This document shows, piece by piece, positions 8,801 through 18,044 of a stretch of DNA of 64,000 bases; position 1 is the stretch's first letter; every line of letters begins with the position of its first letter. Position numbers and translations under genes: made by a program. The notes under the pieces are model-generated. The model had not been told where the DNA came from. It made no database searches and worked only from the letters and a program-made list of their open reading frames with translations. Origin of the DNA: Pedobacter nutrimenti (GTDB lineage: Bacteria; Bacteroidota; Bacteroidia; Sphingobacteriales; Sphingobacteriaceae); NCBI RefSeq assembly GCF_003208655.1, contig NZ_QKLU01000006.1, positions 124,001-188,000 on the forward strand, given 5' to 3'.

Positions 8801-9895
8801 ATGATGAACCAAGAGGATCTTTTTAAAAAAATCGGACTGATACTTTCAGAACTTCAGGATCAATATCAATTTCTTTCGCAAAACCCTCAAAACCTCAATG
8901 AGTTAGAGCTGGAGTTGTTTCTTGCCAATGCAAACTTTTTAACGGATCATGTGCAGATTGTTAAAAAGGCAAACAGTGGTCCTGCGGCTAAAGCTGTACC
9001 TGACTTGCAGGAAACGAAAAAGCCGGATGTGGTAGCGTTGGCTGAAGAAGCTGGGGCACCTGTGCCCGAGGAAAAAACAACTGAACCTGAGCTTCCTGCG
9101 GTGAAGGAACCTGAAGAAACAGAAGTTCCGGCCGCAGTTCTAAATGAAGAAATTTTTAAACTGGACAAAGAGCCGCCTGCCTTTGAGTTTATCCTTAAAG
9201 ACCATGCGATAACCGATAAATTTGAGTTTGAAGAAAAAGAAGTCGGGGAAATATTTGACCGCCCGCTGAGCAAGGAAGAAGAGCAGATTATAGCGCAGAA
9301 ACAAAAACTAAAAGCCCAGCAGGAAAACACGGACCAGGAGATAGAAAAAGAAGAGGACGATGAGATAGGGCCAGAACCTTTTCTGGTTTCAGCAGAGCAG
9401 GAGCAAGAAATTGCTGCTGTGGAAGCGTTTAGTCCGGAAATACATCCGGTTAAAGAGGAAATGGTACAGCAAAGGGATTTGTTTGAAGAAAAAACAATAA
9501 CGCCTCCCCAGCCGCTTAAACCAGAGCCTGTTCAGATTCCGGAAGCACCTGCCACGCCTGCTGCTATTGCTGATCAGCCTTTAAAACCGACGCTTAACGA
9601 GCTTTTGGGGAATCACTTGGGGGCAAACCTGAATACAGAATCTTACCGTACAGAGATCACAGACCTGAAGAGCAGCATTAGCCTGAACGACAAATTGTTG
9701 TACATTAAGGATCTTTTTAACGGTTATAACCTTGCTTATGCAGAGGTGATCGACCTGATCAATAAAATGCCTGATTTTAAGACGGTTGATGCTTTTCTTC
9801 AAAAGAACTATGCTGGTAAAAATGACTGGGCTTCCAAACAGGCCACCGCAGATCGCTTTTATGAACTTTTAAACAGACGTTTTCCGGCTAAATAA
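8801..9895 (+). CDS. Hypothetical acidic protein with conserved ends and variable linker
   Basis: I do not recognise a named family. The 364-aa protein has a predicted helical N-terminus (about 1-60, LFKKIGLILSELQDQYQFLS), a long Glu/Pro/Lys-rich low-complexity centre (about 65-255), and a folded C-terminus (about 260-364, PTLNELLGNH onward, ending RFYELLNRRFPAK). No signal peptide or membrane helix is visible, so it should be cytoplasmic. Two adjacent ATGs (8801 and 8804) could start it. A possible -7 element TACTTTTG lies at 8746-8753. Its stop overlaps that of rodA by 8 nt. The domain-linker-domain layout suggests an adaptor or scaffold, which is inference only. Confidence 0.8.
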   Translation: MMNQEDLFKKIGLILSELQDQYQFLSQNPQNLNELELELFLANANFLTDHVQIVKKANSGPAAKAVPDLQETKKPDVVALAEEAGAPVPEEKTTEPELPAVKEPEETEVPAAVLNEEIFKLDKEPPAFEFILKDHAITDKFEFEEKEVGEIFDRPLSKEEEQIIAQKQKLKAQQENTDQEIEKEEDDEIGPEPFLVSAEQEQEIAAVEAFSPEIHPVKEEMVQQRDLFEEKTITPPQPLKPEPVQIPEAPATPAAIADQPLKPTLNELLGNHLGANLNTESYRTEITDLKSSISLNDKLLYIKDLFNGYNLAYAEVIDLINKMPDFKTVDAFLQKNYAGKNDWASKQATADRFYELLNRRFPAK

Positions 9896-11153
9896 AGCCC
9901 ATCCGGTTAGAATCCAGTTTTAGAAAAATAAACAGCAGGACCGTAAAACTCCATAGGGAGGATCCACCGTAACTGATAAAGGGCAGGGGGATGCCAATAA
10001 CCGGAATGATGCCTATGGTCATACCGATGTTGATAAAGACGTGGAAAAAGATAATGCTGGCCACGCAGTAACCATAAACCCTGGAAAAGGTAGAGCGCTG
10101 CCGCTCTGCCAGGTTGATGACCCGGAGTAAAAGAAAAACATAGAGTCCAATTACCACGGTACAACCCGCAAAACCCCATTCTTCGCCGATCGTGGAAAAG
10201 ATGAAATCGGTACTTTGTGCGGGTACATAACCATATTTGGTTTGTGTGCCGAGCAGAAAACCGCGGCCCAGGGCCTGACCGGAACCGATGGCAATCATAG
10301 ACTGGTTTACGTTGTAACCTGCTCCTTTCGGGTCTGTTTTTAGCCCTAGCATGATCTCAATCCTGGTCCTTTGGTGCGGTTCGAGCACTTTATTGTAAAT
10401 CAGCTTCACCATAAACAGGTAACAGATGGCCAGAATGGTTGCAATGGTGATGGAAAACATCATTTTTTGCTTTCGCTTGTTCTGGTAAATGAAAAAGCAG
10501 CCCACCAGGATGATTGCAGGAATGGTGATATATAGTGGCAACAGGAAATGGGCAATAAAAAGTACAATCAACCCCAGAAAAATGACCAGGAAATAACCGG
10601 AAAGCCCTTCTCTGTACAATGGGAACATAAAAGAAAGGAACACCAGGGCAGAACCGGTATCGGGCTGCAGCATAATAAACAACAGGGGCAAACCGACAAT
10701 CAGCCCTGCAAACATAATCGATTTAAAGTCTTTGAATTTGGGGTTAAAGGTCGCTACATACCTGGACAGGAGCAGTGCGGTTCCAAATTTGGCCAGCTCA
10801 GAGGGCTGGAGCCTGAAGCTGCCTATGGCAATCCAGGCCTGGTTTCCGGCCACCTTTCGGCCTATAACCAGTACGGCGAGCAGCAGCAGTAAGGTGAGCC
10901 CATACACAATAGGAGAAAAGACACTGAAAAACTTCGCGTCCAGTAATAAAATGGAAAGGCCTAAAATTAAGCCCAAAATAATATAAATGAGCTGTTTCCC
11001 GTAATTGCTGCCAAAGTTAAAGAGGTCACTTTTTTCGGGATTATAAATCGAGGCATAGATGTTTACAAAGCCAATGGTACACAAAGCCATATAGATCAGT
11101 ACGGTGATCCAGTCTACATTAAAAAAGAAACGGTTGCTTTGTGTGTTGCTCAT
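9888..11153 (-). CDS. rodA: Rod-shape SEDS glycosyltransferase RodA
   Basis: The 421-aa polytopic protein of the SEDS family polymerises lipid II into glycan strands in the elongasome, paired with PBP2. About 10 membrane helices are visible. SEDS hallmarks include FRLQPSELAKFG, the catalytic-region Asp in MLQPDTGSALVFL, and the late motif IPLPFISYGGSS. It overlaps the upstream mrdA gene by 4 nt (ATGA arrangement), so translational coupling of the transferase pair is likely. It is the last gene of the mre operon and its stop overlaps the convergent hypothetical gene at 8801-9895. Confidence 0.95.
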   Translation of the reverse strand: MSNTQSNRFFFNVDWITVLIYMALCTIGFVNIYASIYNPEKSDLFNFGSNYGKQLIYIILGLILGLSILLLDAKFFSVFSPIVYGLTLLLLLAVLVIGRKVAGNQAWIAIGSFRLQPSELAKFGTALLLSRYVATFNPKFKDFKSIMFAGLIVGLPLLFIMLQPDTGSALVFLSFMFPLYREGLSGYFLVIFLGLIVLFIAHFLLPLYITIPAIILVGCFFIYQNKRKQKMMFSITIATILAICYLFMVKLIYNKVLEPHQRTRIEIMLGLKTDPKGAGYNVNQSMIAIGSGQALGRGFLLGTQTKYGYVPAQSTDFIFSTIGEEWGFAGCTVVIGLYVFLLLRVINLAERQRSTFSRVYGYCVASIIFFHVFINIGMTIGIIPVIGIPLPFISYGGSSLWSFTVLLFIFLKLDSNRMGFI

Positions 11154-13102
11154 TTTGTTGTTTCTCCGCTTTTAAGGTGGTTAGCTGCTGTATTTTTTTT
11201 AGGGTCTGCTGCTGTAGGTGCGGCCTCTTTGGCTACTGAATCTGTCGTTTTAGGGGCCAGTTTTATTTTTGGCTTTGGGACCTCCGGTAAAACGCTTTGT
11301 TTTTTCATCCATTCTACCTGGGCCATTCTGCCACCGCTGATGTTTCCGGTCAGGTATTTTTCGGTCAGGTAACTGGCAATAGGTGCGGCATAAGCACCTC
11401 CATAACCTGCATTTTCCACGACCACGGCAATGGCAATTTTCGGATTGTCCCTTGGTGCAAAACCAATAAACACAGAGTGGTTTTTGCCGTGCGGGTTTTG
11501 TACCGTACCTGTTTTTCCGCACATCAATACATTCGGAATCCGGGAGGCATTGGCCGTTCCCCATGGGCTGTTCACCGCATCCTGCATCCCGTCAATAACA
11601 GGTTCAAAATGTGCTGCATCTATGTCTACATAGTTTTTTTGAACATAATCCTTTTTGATGATCTTTTTATCCCCTATGGATTTGATCAGGTGGGGTTTAA
11701 TATAATACCCTTTATTGGCAATAATGGCCATAATATTGGCCATTTGTAAAGGGGTGGCGCTCATTTCACCTTGCCCGATGGCCAGGGAAATAACGGTGGT
11801 ATAGCGCCAGTATTTGCCAAATCTTTTGGTGTATTCGTCGGAAGTAAATAAAATGCCTTTACGTTCGTAAGGCATGTCGATGTCCAGCTTTTGTCCAATG
11901 CCAAATTTGCGGACTTTGCTTTCCCATTCGTCATAAGCCAGTTTTTGGTTTTTAAACCGGGTCTGGGTCATCAGTTTCTGAAACACGTAACAGGCATAGG
12001 TGTTGCAGGATCGGGCCAGGCCCCTGCGCAGACTGATGGTTCCGTCCACGTGTTCGCACCGTACAAAGTGGTTTCCGGCCCAGTAACCGCCCGGACAATT
12101 AAAAGTCATGTCGGGCGTAATCACCCCTTCCTGTAAGCCGATCAGGGCATCCAGGGGTTTAAAAGATGAACCCGGAGAATAATATCCGGATATGGGTCTC
12201 ACCAGAAAAGGGCGGTTGGCTTGTCCAAAAATATCCATGTAGTTGTTTCCCTGTTGGCGCCCGACCATTCTGTTCGGGTCGTAACCAGGGCTGCTCACAA
12301 AAGCAAGGACTTCACCCGTGGCGGGTTCTATGGCCACAATACTGCCTACTTTGTTTTGCATCAGCTGTTCACCCAGTTTCTGGATTTCCATGTCCAGCGA
12401 GGAGACTACTTTTTCTCCGGACCTGGCCAGGGTATCGAATTTTCCTTCCTGGTAACTGCCCTGGGGAACATTCCTGGCATCGTAAAGCATATTCTTTACC
12501 CCTCGTTCCCCTCTTAAAATATCGTTGTACTGCTTTTCTACACCAGATTTCCCAATATAGTCACCGGGGCGGTAATAGCCCTCGCTGTCCTCTATGTCTT
12601 TTGGGGAGACCTCTTTAACATAACCAAAAAATTGTCCCGCTACGCTGTCCGGATAATGGCGGACGGTCCGTCCCTGAACCAGAAAACCCGGAAAGTTGGA
12701 AAGCTTTTCCTGTAATGCGGCATAGGTTTGTACCGAAAGCTGCTTTTCAAACGTAGAAGGCTGGTACCGGGATTGCACTACGGCTTTGTGAAAACGTTTT
12801 CTGAAACCTGCGGTGTCAATTCCAATCGTGTTACAAAGGTCCAGTGTGTCAAATTCTTTCACCTGATTGGGGATCACCATCAGGTCGTACACCGGTTCGT
12901 TTTGTACCAGCACCCTTCCCTTACGGTCAAATATCACCCCACGGGCCGGAAAAGTATAAATTTTGCGAAGGACGTTACTGTTGGACAAAAGGAAATATTT
13001 GTCACTGACAATTTGCATGTAAAACAATTTGCCGACAAGGATCAGGCACACGATCAGGAAAAGTCCCTGAACTGTATATTTCCGGTTAAACAGATTGTCC
13101 AT
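11150..13102 (-). CDS. mrdA: Penicillin-binding protein 2 (elongation transpeptidase)
   Basis: The 650-aa class-B PBP has one N-terminal membrane anchor (about 12-30), a pedestal/dimerisation domain, and a transpeptidase domain. The active-site set is SSFK (nucleophile Ser312), the SxN motif SCN in ARSCNTYACYVF, and KTG in CGKTGTVQNP. The C-terminal ~50 residues are a Lys/Ala/Pro-rich tail beyond the catalytic domain, probably disordered. It crosslinks peptidoglycan with RodA during side-wall growth. It overlaps mreD by 1 nt and rodA by 4 nt, in the order mreB-mreC-mreD-mrdA-rodA. Confidence 0.95.
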   Translation of the reverse strand: MDNLFNRKYTVQGLFLIVCLILVGKLFYMQIVSDKYFLLSNSNVLRKIYTFPARGVIFDRKGRVLVQNEPVYDLMVIPNQVKEFDTLDLCNTIGIDTAGFRKRFHKAVVQSRYQPSTFEKQLSVQTYAALQEKLSNFPGFLVQGRTVRHYPDSVAGQFFGYVKEVSPKDIEDSEGYYRPGDYIGKSGVEKQYNDILRGERGVKNMLYDARNVPQGSYQEGKFDTLARSGEKVVSSLDMEIQKLGEQLMQNKVGSIVAIEPATGEVLAFVSSPGYDPNRMVGRQQGNNYMDIFGQANRPFLVRPISGYYSPGSSFKPLDALIGLQEGVITPDMTFNCPGGYWAGNHFVRCEHVDGTISLRRGLARSCNTYACYVFQKLMTQTRFKNQKLAYDEWESKVRKFGIGQKLDIDMPYERKGILFTSDEYTKRFGKYWRYTTVISLAIGQGEMSATPLQMANIMAIIANKGYYIKPHLIKSIGDKKIIKKDYVQKNYVDIDAAHFEPVIDGMQDAVNSPWGTANASRIPNVLMCGKTGTVQNPHGKNHSVFIGFAPRDNPKIAIAVVVENAGYGGAYAAPIASYLTEKYLTGNISGGRMAQVEWMKKQSVLPEVPKPKIKLAPKTTDSVAKEAAPTAADPKKNTAANHLKSGETTK

Positions 13103-13617
13103 TAGCGAAGCCTCCTGTTGTAAAATATAAACTCTGTAAGCAGGATGACCAGCCAGGTCGCTGCACCGCTCATCAAACAGCGCAGCAGGGTATAGGAAAG
13201 TTCGCTGAACTTAAATGCTTCCAGCAGGAAGAACACCAGATGATGCGCAAAAATACAAAGCAGGGCATAAAGAGAAAACCATTTGAAGCCCATATTGCCC
13301 AGGGTAGGTTCGGGCTCATCAAATCCATCGCGGTTTACCGTAACGGATATAAACAGGATCCTCACAAAAACCAGGGCTACACAAGCCGCGGTATGAACCC
13401 CCAGGGTGTCATAAAAAGCATCGAGGGTTAAGCCTGTCCCGAAAGCAAGCAAATAAAGCAAAATGTTGGGAATTCCAAATGGGAGCAACAGCAGAAACAG
13501 CACGTATACAAAAGGTGTGGCCAGGTTGTAAAAGCTCAGGTTCCTGAGCAGCAGGATCTGGACAAACAGTAGTATGAACCACCGGAGGATATTGATCAGG
13601 ATTAGTCTGCTATTCAT
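13102..13617 (-). CDS. mreD: Rod shape-determining membrane protein MreD
   Basis: The 171-aa, strongly hydrophobic protein has about five membrane helices. Sequence conservation in MreD is low. The call rests on size, hydropathy and position between mreC and mrdA. The segment PFGIPNILLYLLAFGTGLTL followed by DAFYDTLGVHT resembles the conserved MreD stretch around a buried Asp and Gly. The gene overlaps mreC by 8 nt and mrdA by 1 nt, so it is translationally linked to both. It is thought to bridge MreC and the elongation synthases. Confidence 0.88.
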   Translation of the reverse strand: MNSRLILINILRWFILLFVQILLLRNLSFYNLATPFVYVLFLLLLPFGIPNILLYLLAFGTGLTLDAFYDTLGVHTAACVALVFVRILFISVTVNRDGFDEPEPTLGNMGFKWFSLYALLCIFAHHLVFFLLEAFKFSELSYTLLRCLMSGAATWLVILLTEFIFYNRRLR

Positions 13618-14449
13618 GGGGCGATTTTGACTCTAAAGCTTCTTGTTCCTTGGCAAATTTATTTTTAACTACATAAACATATTGCAAGGCACTGAAGTCA
13701 TTAAACAAGCTAATTTCTATGGTCAGGAAATTGTCTCCTGTTGCGACTCCGGCATTACTGATGCGGCCTACCGGAATACCGGAAGGAAAAGCGCCTAAAC
13801 CGGAGGTGACAATGGTGTCTTTTAGTTTGACCTTAAAGTGGTTAGGGATGTCTTTGACATAGGCCTTCTGATAATCGTAATTTTTTTCTCCCCAAACCAG
13901 CGAGCCAAAAGCTGTCGGTATATTTTTAACAATTACACTGACTTTGGTGTCTTTATTGAGCAGGGAGCGGACCGTTGCCAGGTGTTCAGAAACATTGTGC
14001 ACAAAACCAACTACACCATATTGAGGAGAAATGACCGGCATTTTTTCCTCTATGCCGTCTGCACTTCCTTTATTGATGGTGATAAAGTTGTTGCGCAGTG
14101 TGATGGAGTTTTTGATCACCCTTGCCGCAAGGTAAGTGTATTGCTGTTTGTTCAGCGTGTCTTTAACCAGTACATTTTTTGCACTGTCAATATTTTTAAG
14201 GTTCAGCAGCTGGGTATAGAGCTTTGCATTTTCTGCAGCTAAGCTGTCATTCACCTGGCCCAAATTGAGGTATTTTTTTAGAACATTCAAGTCCTCATAC
14301 GCGCGGCCAACCACCTGGTTGGTTGAATTTAGGGTAACACTGCGCTGGTAATCATTGTTTTTTACGGTGAGGATAATACCCAGCGTAAAAAAAATGATAA
14401 ATAGAAAAAATGCGTTGTATCTGTTTATAAATATCCAAAGGTTACGCAT
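13610..14449 (-). CDS. mreC: Rod shape-determining protein MreC
   Basis: The 279-aa bitopic protein has a membrane helix at about 12-30 (AFFLFIIFFTLGIILTV), a coiled-coil segment (about 55-90, EDLNVLKKYLNLGQVNDSLA), and a C-terminal beta-barrel pair that includes NFITINKGSADGIEEKMPV and GVVGFVHNVSEHLATVRSLL, both typical of MreC. It sits on the periplasmic side and organises PBP2-RodA. The gene lies 78 bp downstream of mreB and overlaps mreD by 8 nt. The C-terminal EQEALESKSPHE tail is short and hydrophilic. Confidence 0.93.
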   Translation of the reverse strand: MRNLWIFINRYNAFFLFIIFFTLGIILTVKNNDYQRSVTLNSTNQVVGRAYEDLNVLKKYLNLGQVNDSLAAENAKLYTQLLNLKNIDSAKNVLVKDTLNKQQYTYLAARVIKNSITLRNNFITINKGSADGIEEKMPVISPQYGVVGFVHNVSEHLATVRSLLNKDTKVSVIVKNIPTAFGSLVWGEKNYDYQKAYVKDIPNHFKVKLKDTIVTSGLGAFPSGIPVGRISNAGVATGDNFLTIEISLFNDFSALQYVYVVKNKFAKEQEALESKSPHE

Positions 14450-14527
14450 AATTTTCGTTTGTCCTGTTTTGAGCTGCTGACGGTGCCTGGAATTTGTAGC
14501 CTTGCAAAGTCAGCAGCTGAAAGCTAA

Positions 14528-15550
14528 TTATTGCATTAAAAATTTAAAACCGCCAATGTTTTTAAGTGCGATACCTGTACCGCGTACAACAGCCCTAAGC
14601 GGATCTTCTGCAACGTGCACCGGTAATTTTGTTTTTGCGGCAACACGTTTATCCAGGCCACGCAGCAAGGCACCTCCACCGGTTAAATAAATACCAGTCT
14701 GGTAAATATCGGCCGAAAGCTCAGGAGGGGTAATCTCCAGGGCTTTGAGGATGGCTTCTTCAATTTTAGAAATGGATTTGTCCAGACAGTGCGCGATCTC
14801 TGTATAGGAAACTGTAATTTGTTTTGGTACGCCGGTCATCAGGTCCCTTCCCTGTACGGCAAAGTCCGCAGGTGGGTCTTGTAATTCAGGCAAAGCCGCA
14901 CCAACTTCAATTTTGATCTTTTCTGCGGTACGGTCACCGATCATAATGTTGTGCTGACGGCGAATGTAGTTGACAATGTCGGAATCGAAGTTGTCTCCGG
15001 CAACGCGGATCGACTGGTCGCAAACAATACCGGATAAAGCGATAACGGCAATTTCGGTTGTACCACCACCGATATCGATGATCATATTCCCCATAGGCTC
15101 TTCCACATCGATACCAATACCGACTGCTGCAGCCATAGGTTCGTGGATCAGGTAAACCTCTTTTGCGCCTGCAATTTCTGCAGAGTCACGCACCGCACGT
15201 TTTTCAACCTCAGTAATCCCCGAAGGAATACAGATCACCATTCTTAAGGAAGGGAACATCCATCCTTTTCCACCGTTAAGCATTCTGATCATTCCTTTGA
15301 TCATCGCTTCAGCGGCATTGAAATCGGCAATTACACCGTCTTTCAAAGGTCTTACTGTTCTTATGTTGTCGTGGGTTTTGCCTTCCATTTGCATGGCCTG
15401 CCTCCCTATTGCTATGATTTTGTTCGTTTGTCTGTCAAATGCCACGATAGAAGGTTCGTCAACAACCACTTTATCGTTATGTATAATCAGGGTATTAGCG
15501 GTGCCCAAATCGATGGCAACCTCTTGTGTAAACCAGTTAAATAAACCCAT
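14528..15550 (-). CDS. mreB: Rod shape-determining actin homologue MreB
   Basis: The 340-aa actin-fold ATPase forms the filaments that guide side-wall synthesis. The nucleotide-site motifs are clear: phosphate-1 AIDLGTANTLI (near residue 12), phosphate-2 NMIIDIGGGTTEIAVI, and the adenosine motif YLTGGGALLRGLD. The N-terminus MGLFNWFTQE is hydrophobic/amphipathic, as needed for membrane contact. Length is normal. It begins the mreBCD-mrdA-rodA cluster, 97 bp downstream of purH, and may have its own promoter in that gap, although none could be assigned with confidence. Confidence 0.96.
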   Translation of the reverse strand: MGLFNWFTQEVAIDLGTANTLIIHNDKVVVDEPSIVAFDRQTNKIIAIGRQAMQMEGKTHDNIRTVRPLKDGVIADFNAAEAMIKGMIRMLNGGKGWMFPSLRMVICIPSGITEVEKRAVRDSAEIAGAKEVYLIHEPMAAAVGIGIDVEEPMGNMIIDIGGGTTEIAVIALSGIVCDQSIRVAGDNFDSDIVNYIRRQHNIMIGDRTAEKIKIEVGAALPELQDPPADFAVQGRDLMTGVPKQITVSYTEIAHCLDKSISKIEEAILKALEITPPELSADIYQTGIYLTGGGALLRGLDKRVAAKTKLPVHVAEDPLRAVVRGTGIALKNIGGFKFLMQ

Positions 15551-15647
15551 TTATAGGTGATAATTATTATATTAAAAAATCTGTGTATTATACTAATGTA
15601 AAACTACGTCTTTTTATTGTATTTGCAGATAAAAATAATTGTTTACA

Positions 15648-17174
15648 CTAGTGTTTAAAATGTCTTACACCGGTGGTTACCATTGCAATGCCTTTCTCAT
15701 TTGCCTTGTTGACAGAATCGGCATCTTTAATAGAACCGCCTGGCTGAAGTACGGCAGTTATTCCTGCTTCAGCAGCGATTTCCACGCAGTCCGGGAATGG
15801 GAAAAATGCATCTGAAGCCATTACTGCGCCTTCTAAACTAAAGTTAAAAGCATGGGCCTTTACAATAGCTTGTTTCAGGGCATCTACTCTTGAAGTTTGT
15901 CCTACACCGCTTGCAATTAAACAATTATTTTTCACAAAAACGATAGTATTGGACTTGGTATGTTTAACAATTTTATTAGCGAAGAACAAATCCTGCAATT
16001 CTGCCGGAGTTGGTGCTTTTTCTGTAACGGTTTTCATTTGCTCAGGACCTTCTACAATCAGGTCTTTATCTTGTTCTATCACGCCGTTCAATAAAGTTTT
16101 AAATTGTTTTTTAGATAATTCTACTTCATTTCTTTGCAGAATTACCCTATTCTTTTTGGCCTTAAAAAGCTCAACTGCCTCGGCCTGGTAGGATGGGGCA
16201 ATCAGGACTTCAAAAAACAGTTTGTTGATCTCTTCTGCAGTCTGCAGGTCAATTTCACGGTTGGCAATCAGTACACCGCCGAAAGCAGATACCGGATCAC
16301 AGGCCAGTGCATCGTTCCAGGCATCCAGGATCGTCGCCCTGGAAGCCAGGCCGCAGGCATTGGTGTGTTTCAGAATGGCAAAAGTTGGCTCCTGGAATTC
16401 ATCAATTAAGGCTACTGCTGCATCCACATCGACCAGGTTGTTGTATGAAAGTTCTTTGCCATTCAATTTGCTGAACATTTCTTCCAGGTTGCCATAAAAT
16501 ACACCTTGCTGGTGCGGGTTTTCTCCGTAACGCAGGCTTTGTGCCACCGGGATACTTTGTTTGAAAACGTTTAAAGGCTCTTCTGTATTGAAGTAATTGA
16601 AAATCGCTGTATCGTAATGGGAAGAAGTATGGAAGGCCTTTTTGGCATAGGCTTTACGCTGGGCCAGGGTCGTTGTTCCGTTTTGTTCTTCGAGTTGCTG
16701 CTGAAGGGTGCTGTAGTCATCTTTGGAAGCCAAAATCACCACATCGTTAAAGTTTTTGGCAGCTGCCCGGATCAGGGAAATACCACCGATATCTATTTTC
16801 TCTATGATTTCGGCCTCTGAACCATCAGCTTTAAGGGTTTCTTCAAAAGGGTAAAGGTCAACGATCACCAGATCTATTTCCGGGATCTCATACTGGCCGA
16901 TCTGTGCTTTGTCTTCTTCCAGGCTCCTGCGGTTTAAAATACCTCCAAATACTTTCGGGTGAAGCGTTTTTACACGGCCACCTAAAATAGATGGATATCC
17001 GGTCAGGTCTTCCACGGCGGTAACAGGCAGGTTTAAGTCTTTTATAAACTGTTCTGTTCCTCCGGTAGAGAATAACTGAACACCCTGTTGTGCAAGCAGG
17101 CGAACCAAAGGTTCTAAACCGTCTTTGTAATAAACTGAAATTAAAGCGTTTTTGATCTTTATTGAATGGCCCAT
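15648..17174 (-). CDS. purH: Bifunctional AICAR transformylase / IMP cyclohydrolase
   Basis: The 508-aa enzyme carries out the last two steps of de novo IMP synthesis. The N-terminal MGS-like cyclohydrolase domain (about 1-190) has STGGTEQFIKDLNLPVTAVE and GGRVKTLHPKVFGGIL. The C-terminal transformylase domain has SLRYGENPHQQG and the active-site Lys-His pair in ILKHTNACGLA. The C-terminus ends VTTGVRHFKH, as in other PurH proteins. Length is typical (about 510-530). It follows purN on the same strand after 60 bp, so the two purine genes probably form a unit. Confidence 0.96.
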   Translation of the reverse strand: MGHSIKIKNALISVYYKDGLEPLVRLLAQQGVQLFSTGGTEQFIKDLNLPVTAVEDLTGYPSILGGRVKTLHPKVFGGILNRRSLEEDKAQIGQYEIPEIDLVIVDLYPFEETLKADGSEAEIIEKIDIGGISLIRAAAKNFNDVVILASKDDYSTLQQQLEEQNGTTTLAQRKAYAKKAFHTSSHYDTAIFNYFNTEEPLNVFKQSIPVAQSLRYGENPHQQGVFYGNLEEMFSKLNGKELSYNNLVDVDAAVALIDEFQEPTFAILKHTNACGLASRATILDAWNDALACDPVSAFGGVLIANREIDLQTAEEINKLFFEVLIAPSYQAEAVELFKAKKNRVILQRNEVELSKKQFKTLLNGVIEQDKDLIVEGPEQMKTVTEKAPTPAELQDLFFANKIVKHTKSNTIVFVKNNCLIASGVGQTSRVDALKQAIVKAHAFNFSLEGAVMASDAFFPFPDCVEIAAEAGITAVLQPGGSIKDADSVNKANEKGIAMVTTGVRHFKH

Positions 17175-17234
17175 TAGAGAAAAATTTTGAGCCGCAAAAT
17201 TAGGGTTTTTAAGCGATAATTTTTATGTAGAATA

Positions 17235-17813
17235 TTACTTTTTTATCTTTTTTAAAATACCCTCTACAATACGGGGATAATGCTGGTGTTCGAGCTGTTG
17301 TCCTTTGAATTTCAGCATCTCCAGGTTATCCTCTTTATCTACACGGTACCGCGCCTGGTAAATGTACTCGCCTTCATCATAATTTTCGTTCACATAATGA
17401 ATGGTAATACCACCTTCGCTTTCCCCGGCTTCCAGTACGGCCAGATGGACATGGTCACCGTACATGCCTTTGCCGCCAAACTTTGGCAATATGGCCGGGT
17501 GGATGTTAATGATCCGGCCCGGATATTCGTGGATAAGGTTTTTAGGGATCAGCCATAAAAAACCGGCCAGCACGACCAGGTCAATGTCGAGATTTTTCAA
17601 CAGGTCTGTAATATGATCTGTATGATAAAATTCCTTCCTGTCAAAAACATGGCTGGGAATTTCAAAATTATCTGCGCGCTGCAATACGTAAGCATCTGGG
17701 TTATTGGTCAGTACCAAAGCGATTTCTACCTCAGCACTGTTTTTAAAGTGCTCCATGATTTTCTGGGCATTAGATCCTGATCCTGAGGCAAATATTGCAA
17801 TGCGTTTTTTCAT
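17235..17813 (-). CDS. purN: Phosphoribosylglycinamide formyltransferase
   Basis: The 192-aa enzyme uses 10-formyl-tetrahydrofolate to formylate GAR in purine synthesis. Motifs are the GSGSNAQKIMEH phosphate-binding loop near the N-terminus, the catalytic Asn-x-His in INIHPAILPKFGG, and the catalytic Asp in NYDEGEYIYQ (in E. coli these are Asn106, His108 and Asp144). The start ATG at 17813 is directly preceded by a threefold 37-bp repeat on its upstream side, so the purN leader or promoter contains that repeat array. purH follows 60 bp downstream. Confidence 0.94.
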   Translation of the reverse strand: MKKRIAIFASGSGSNAQKIMEHFKNSAEVEIALVLTNNPDAYVLQRADNFEIPSHVFDRKEFYHTDHITDLLKNLDIDLVVLAGFLWLIPKNLIHEYPGRIINIHPAILPKFGGKGMYGDHVHLAVLEAGESEGGITIHYVNENYDEGEYIYQARYRVDKEDNLEMLKFKGQQLEHQHYPRIVEGILKKIKK

Positions 17814-17823
17814 GCTATAATTA

Positions 17824-17962
17824 TTTTGTTTTGGTATTCAAGCAGGCTTCGCCGGTTTTCATGCTATGTCTAATTTTGTTTTGGTATTCAAGCAGGCTTC
17901 GCCAGTTTTCATGAGTGTCTATTTTGTTTTGGTATTCAAGCAGGCTTCGCCGGTTTGTTGGT
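17824..17962. repeat. Three tandem copies of a 37-bp repeat upstream of purN
   Basis: Near-identical copies beginning ATTTTGTTTTGGTATTCAAG and continuing CAGGCTTCGCCGGTTTT start at 17824, 17874 and 17922, so the period is 50 then 48 bp. The second copy has one G-to-A change and the third diverges at its last bases. Spacers between copies are short and partly alike (CATG after copies 1 and 2). Each contains a small self-complementary core GGCTTCGCC. On the minus strand the array lies 11 bp before the purN start codon. Confidence 0.9.
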
Positions 17963-18044
17963 ATTCCCCTATATACGTCAATCTAGCTTCAAAAATAGCA
18001 TTTTATGTGTTGAGATACAAAAACAGGAGTAGCTCTGCAGGAAA

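Noticed and set aside
17824-17962. CRISPR array
   Set aside because: Only three units with spacers of about 11-13 bp that are partly alike, and no cas genes. Real spacers are longer and unique.
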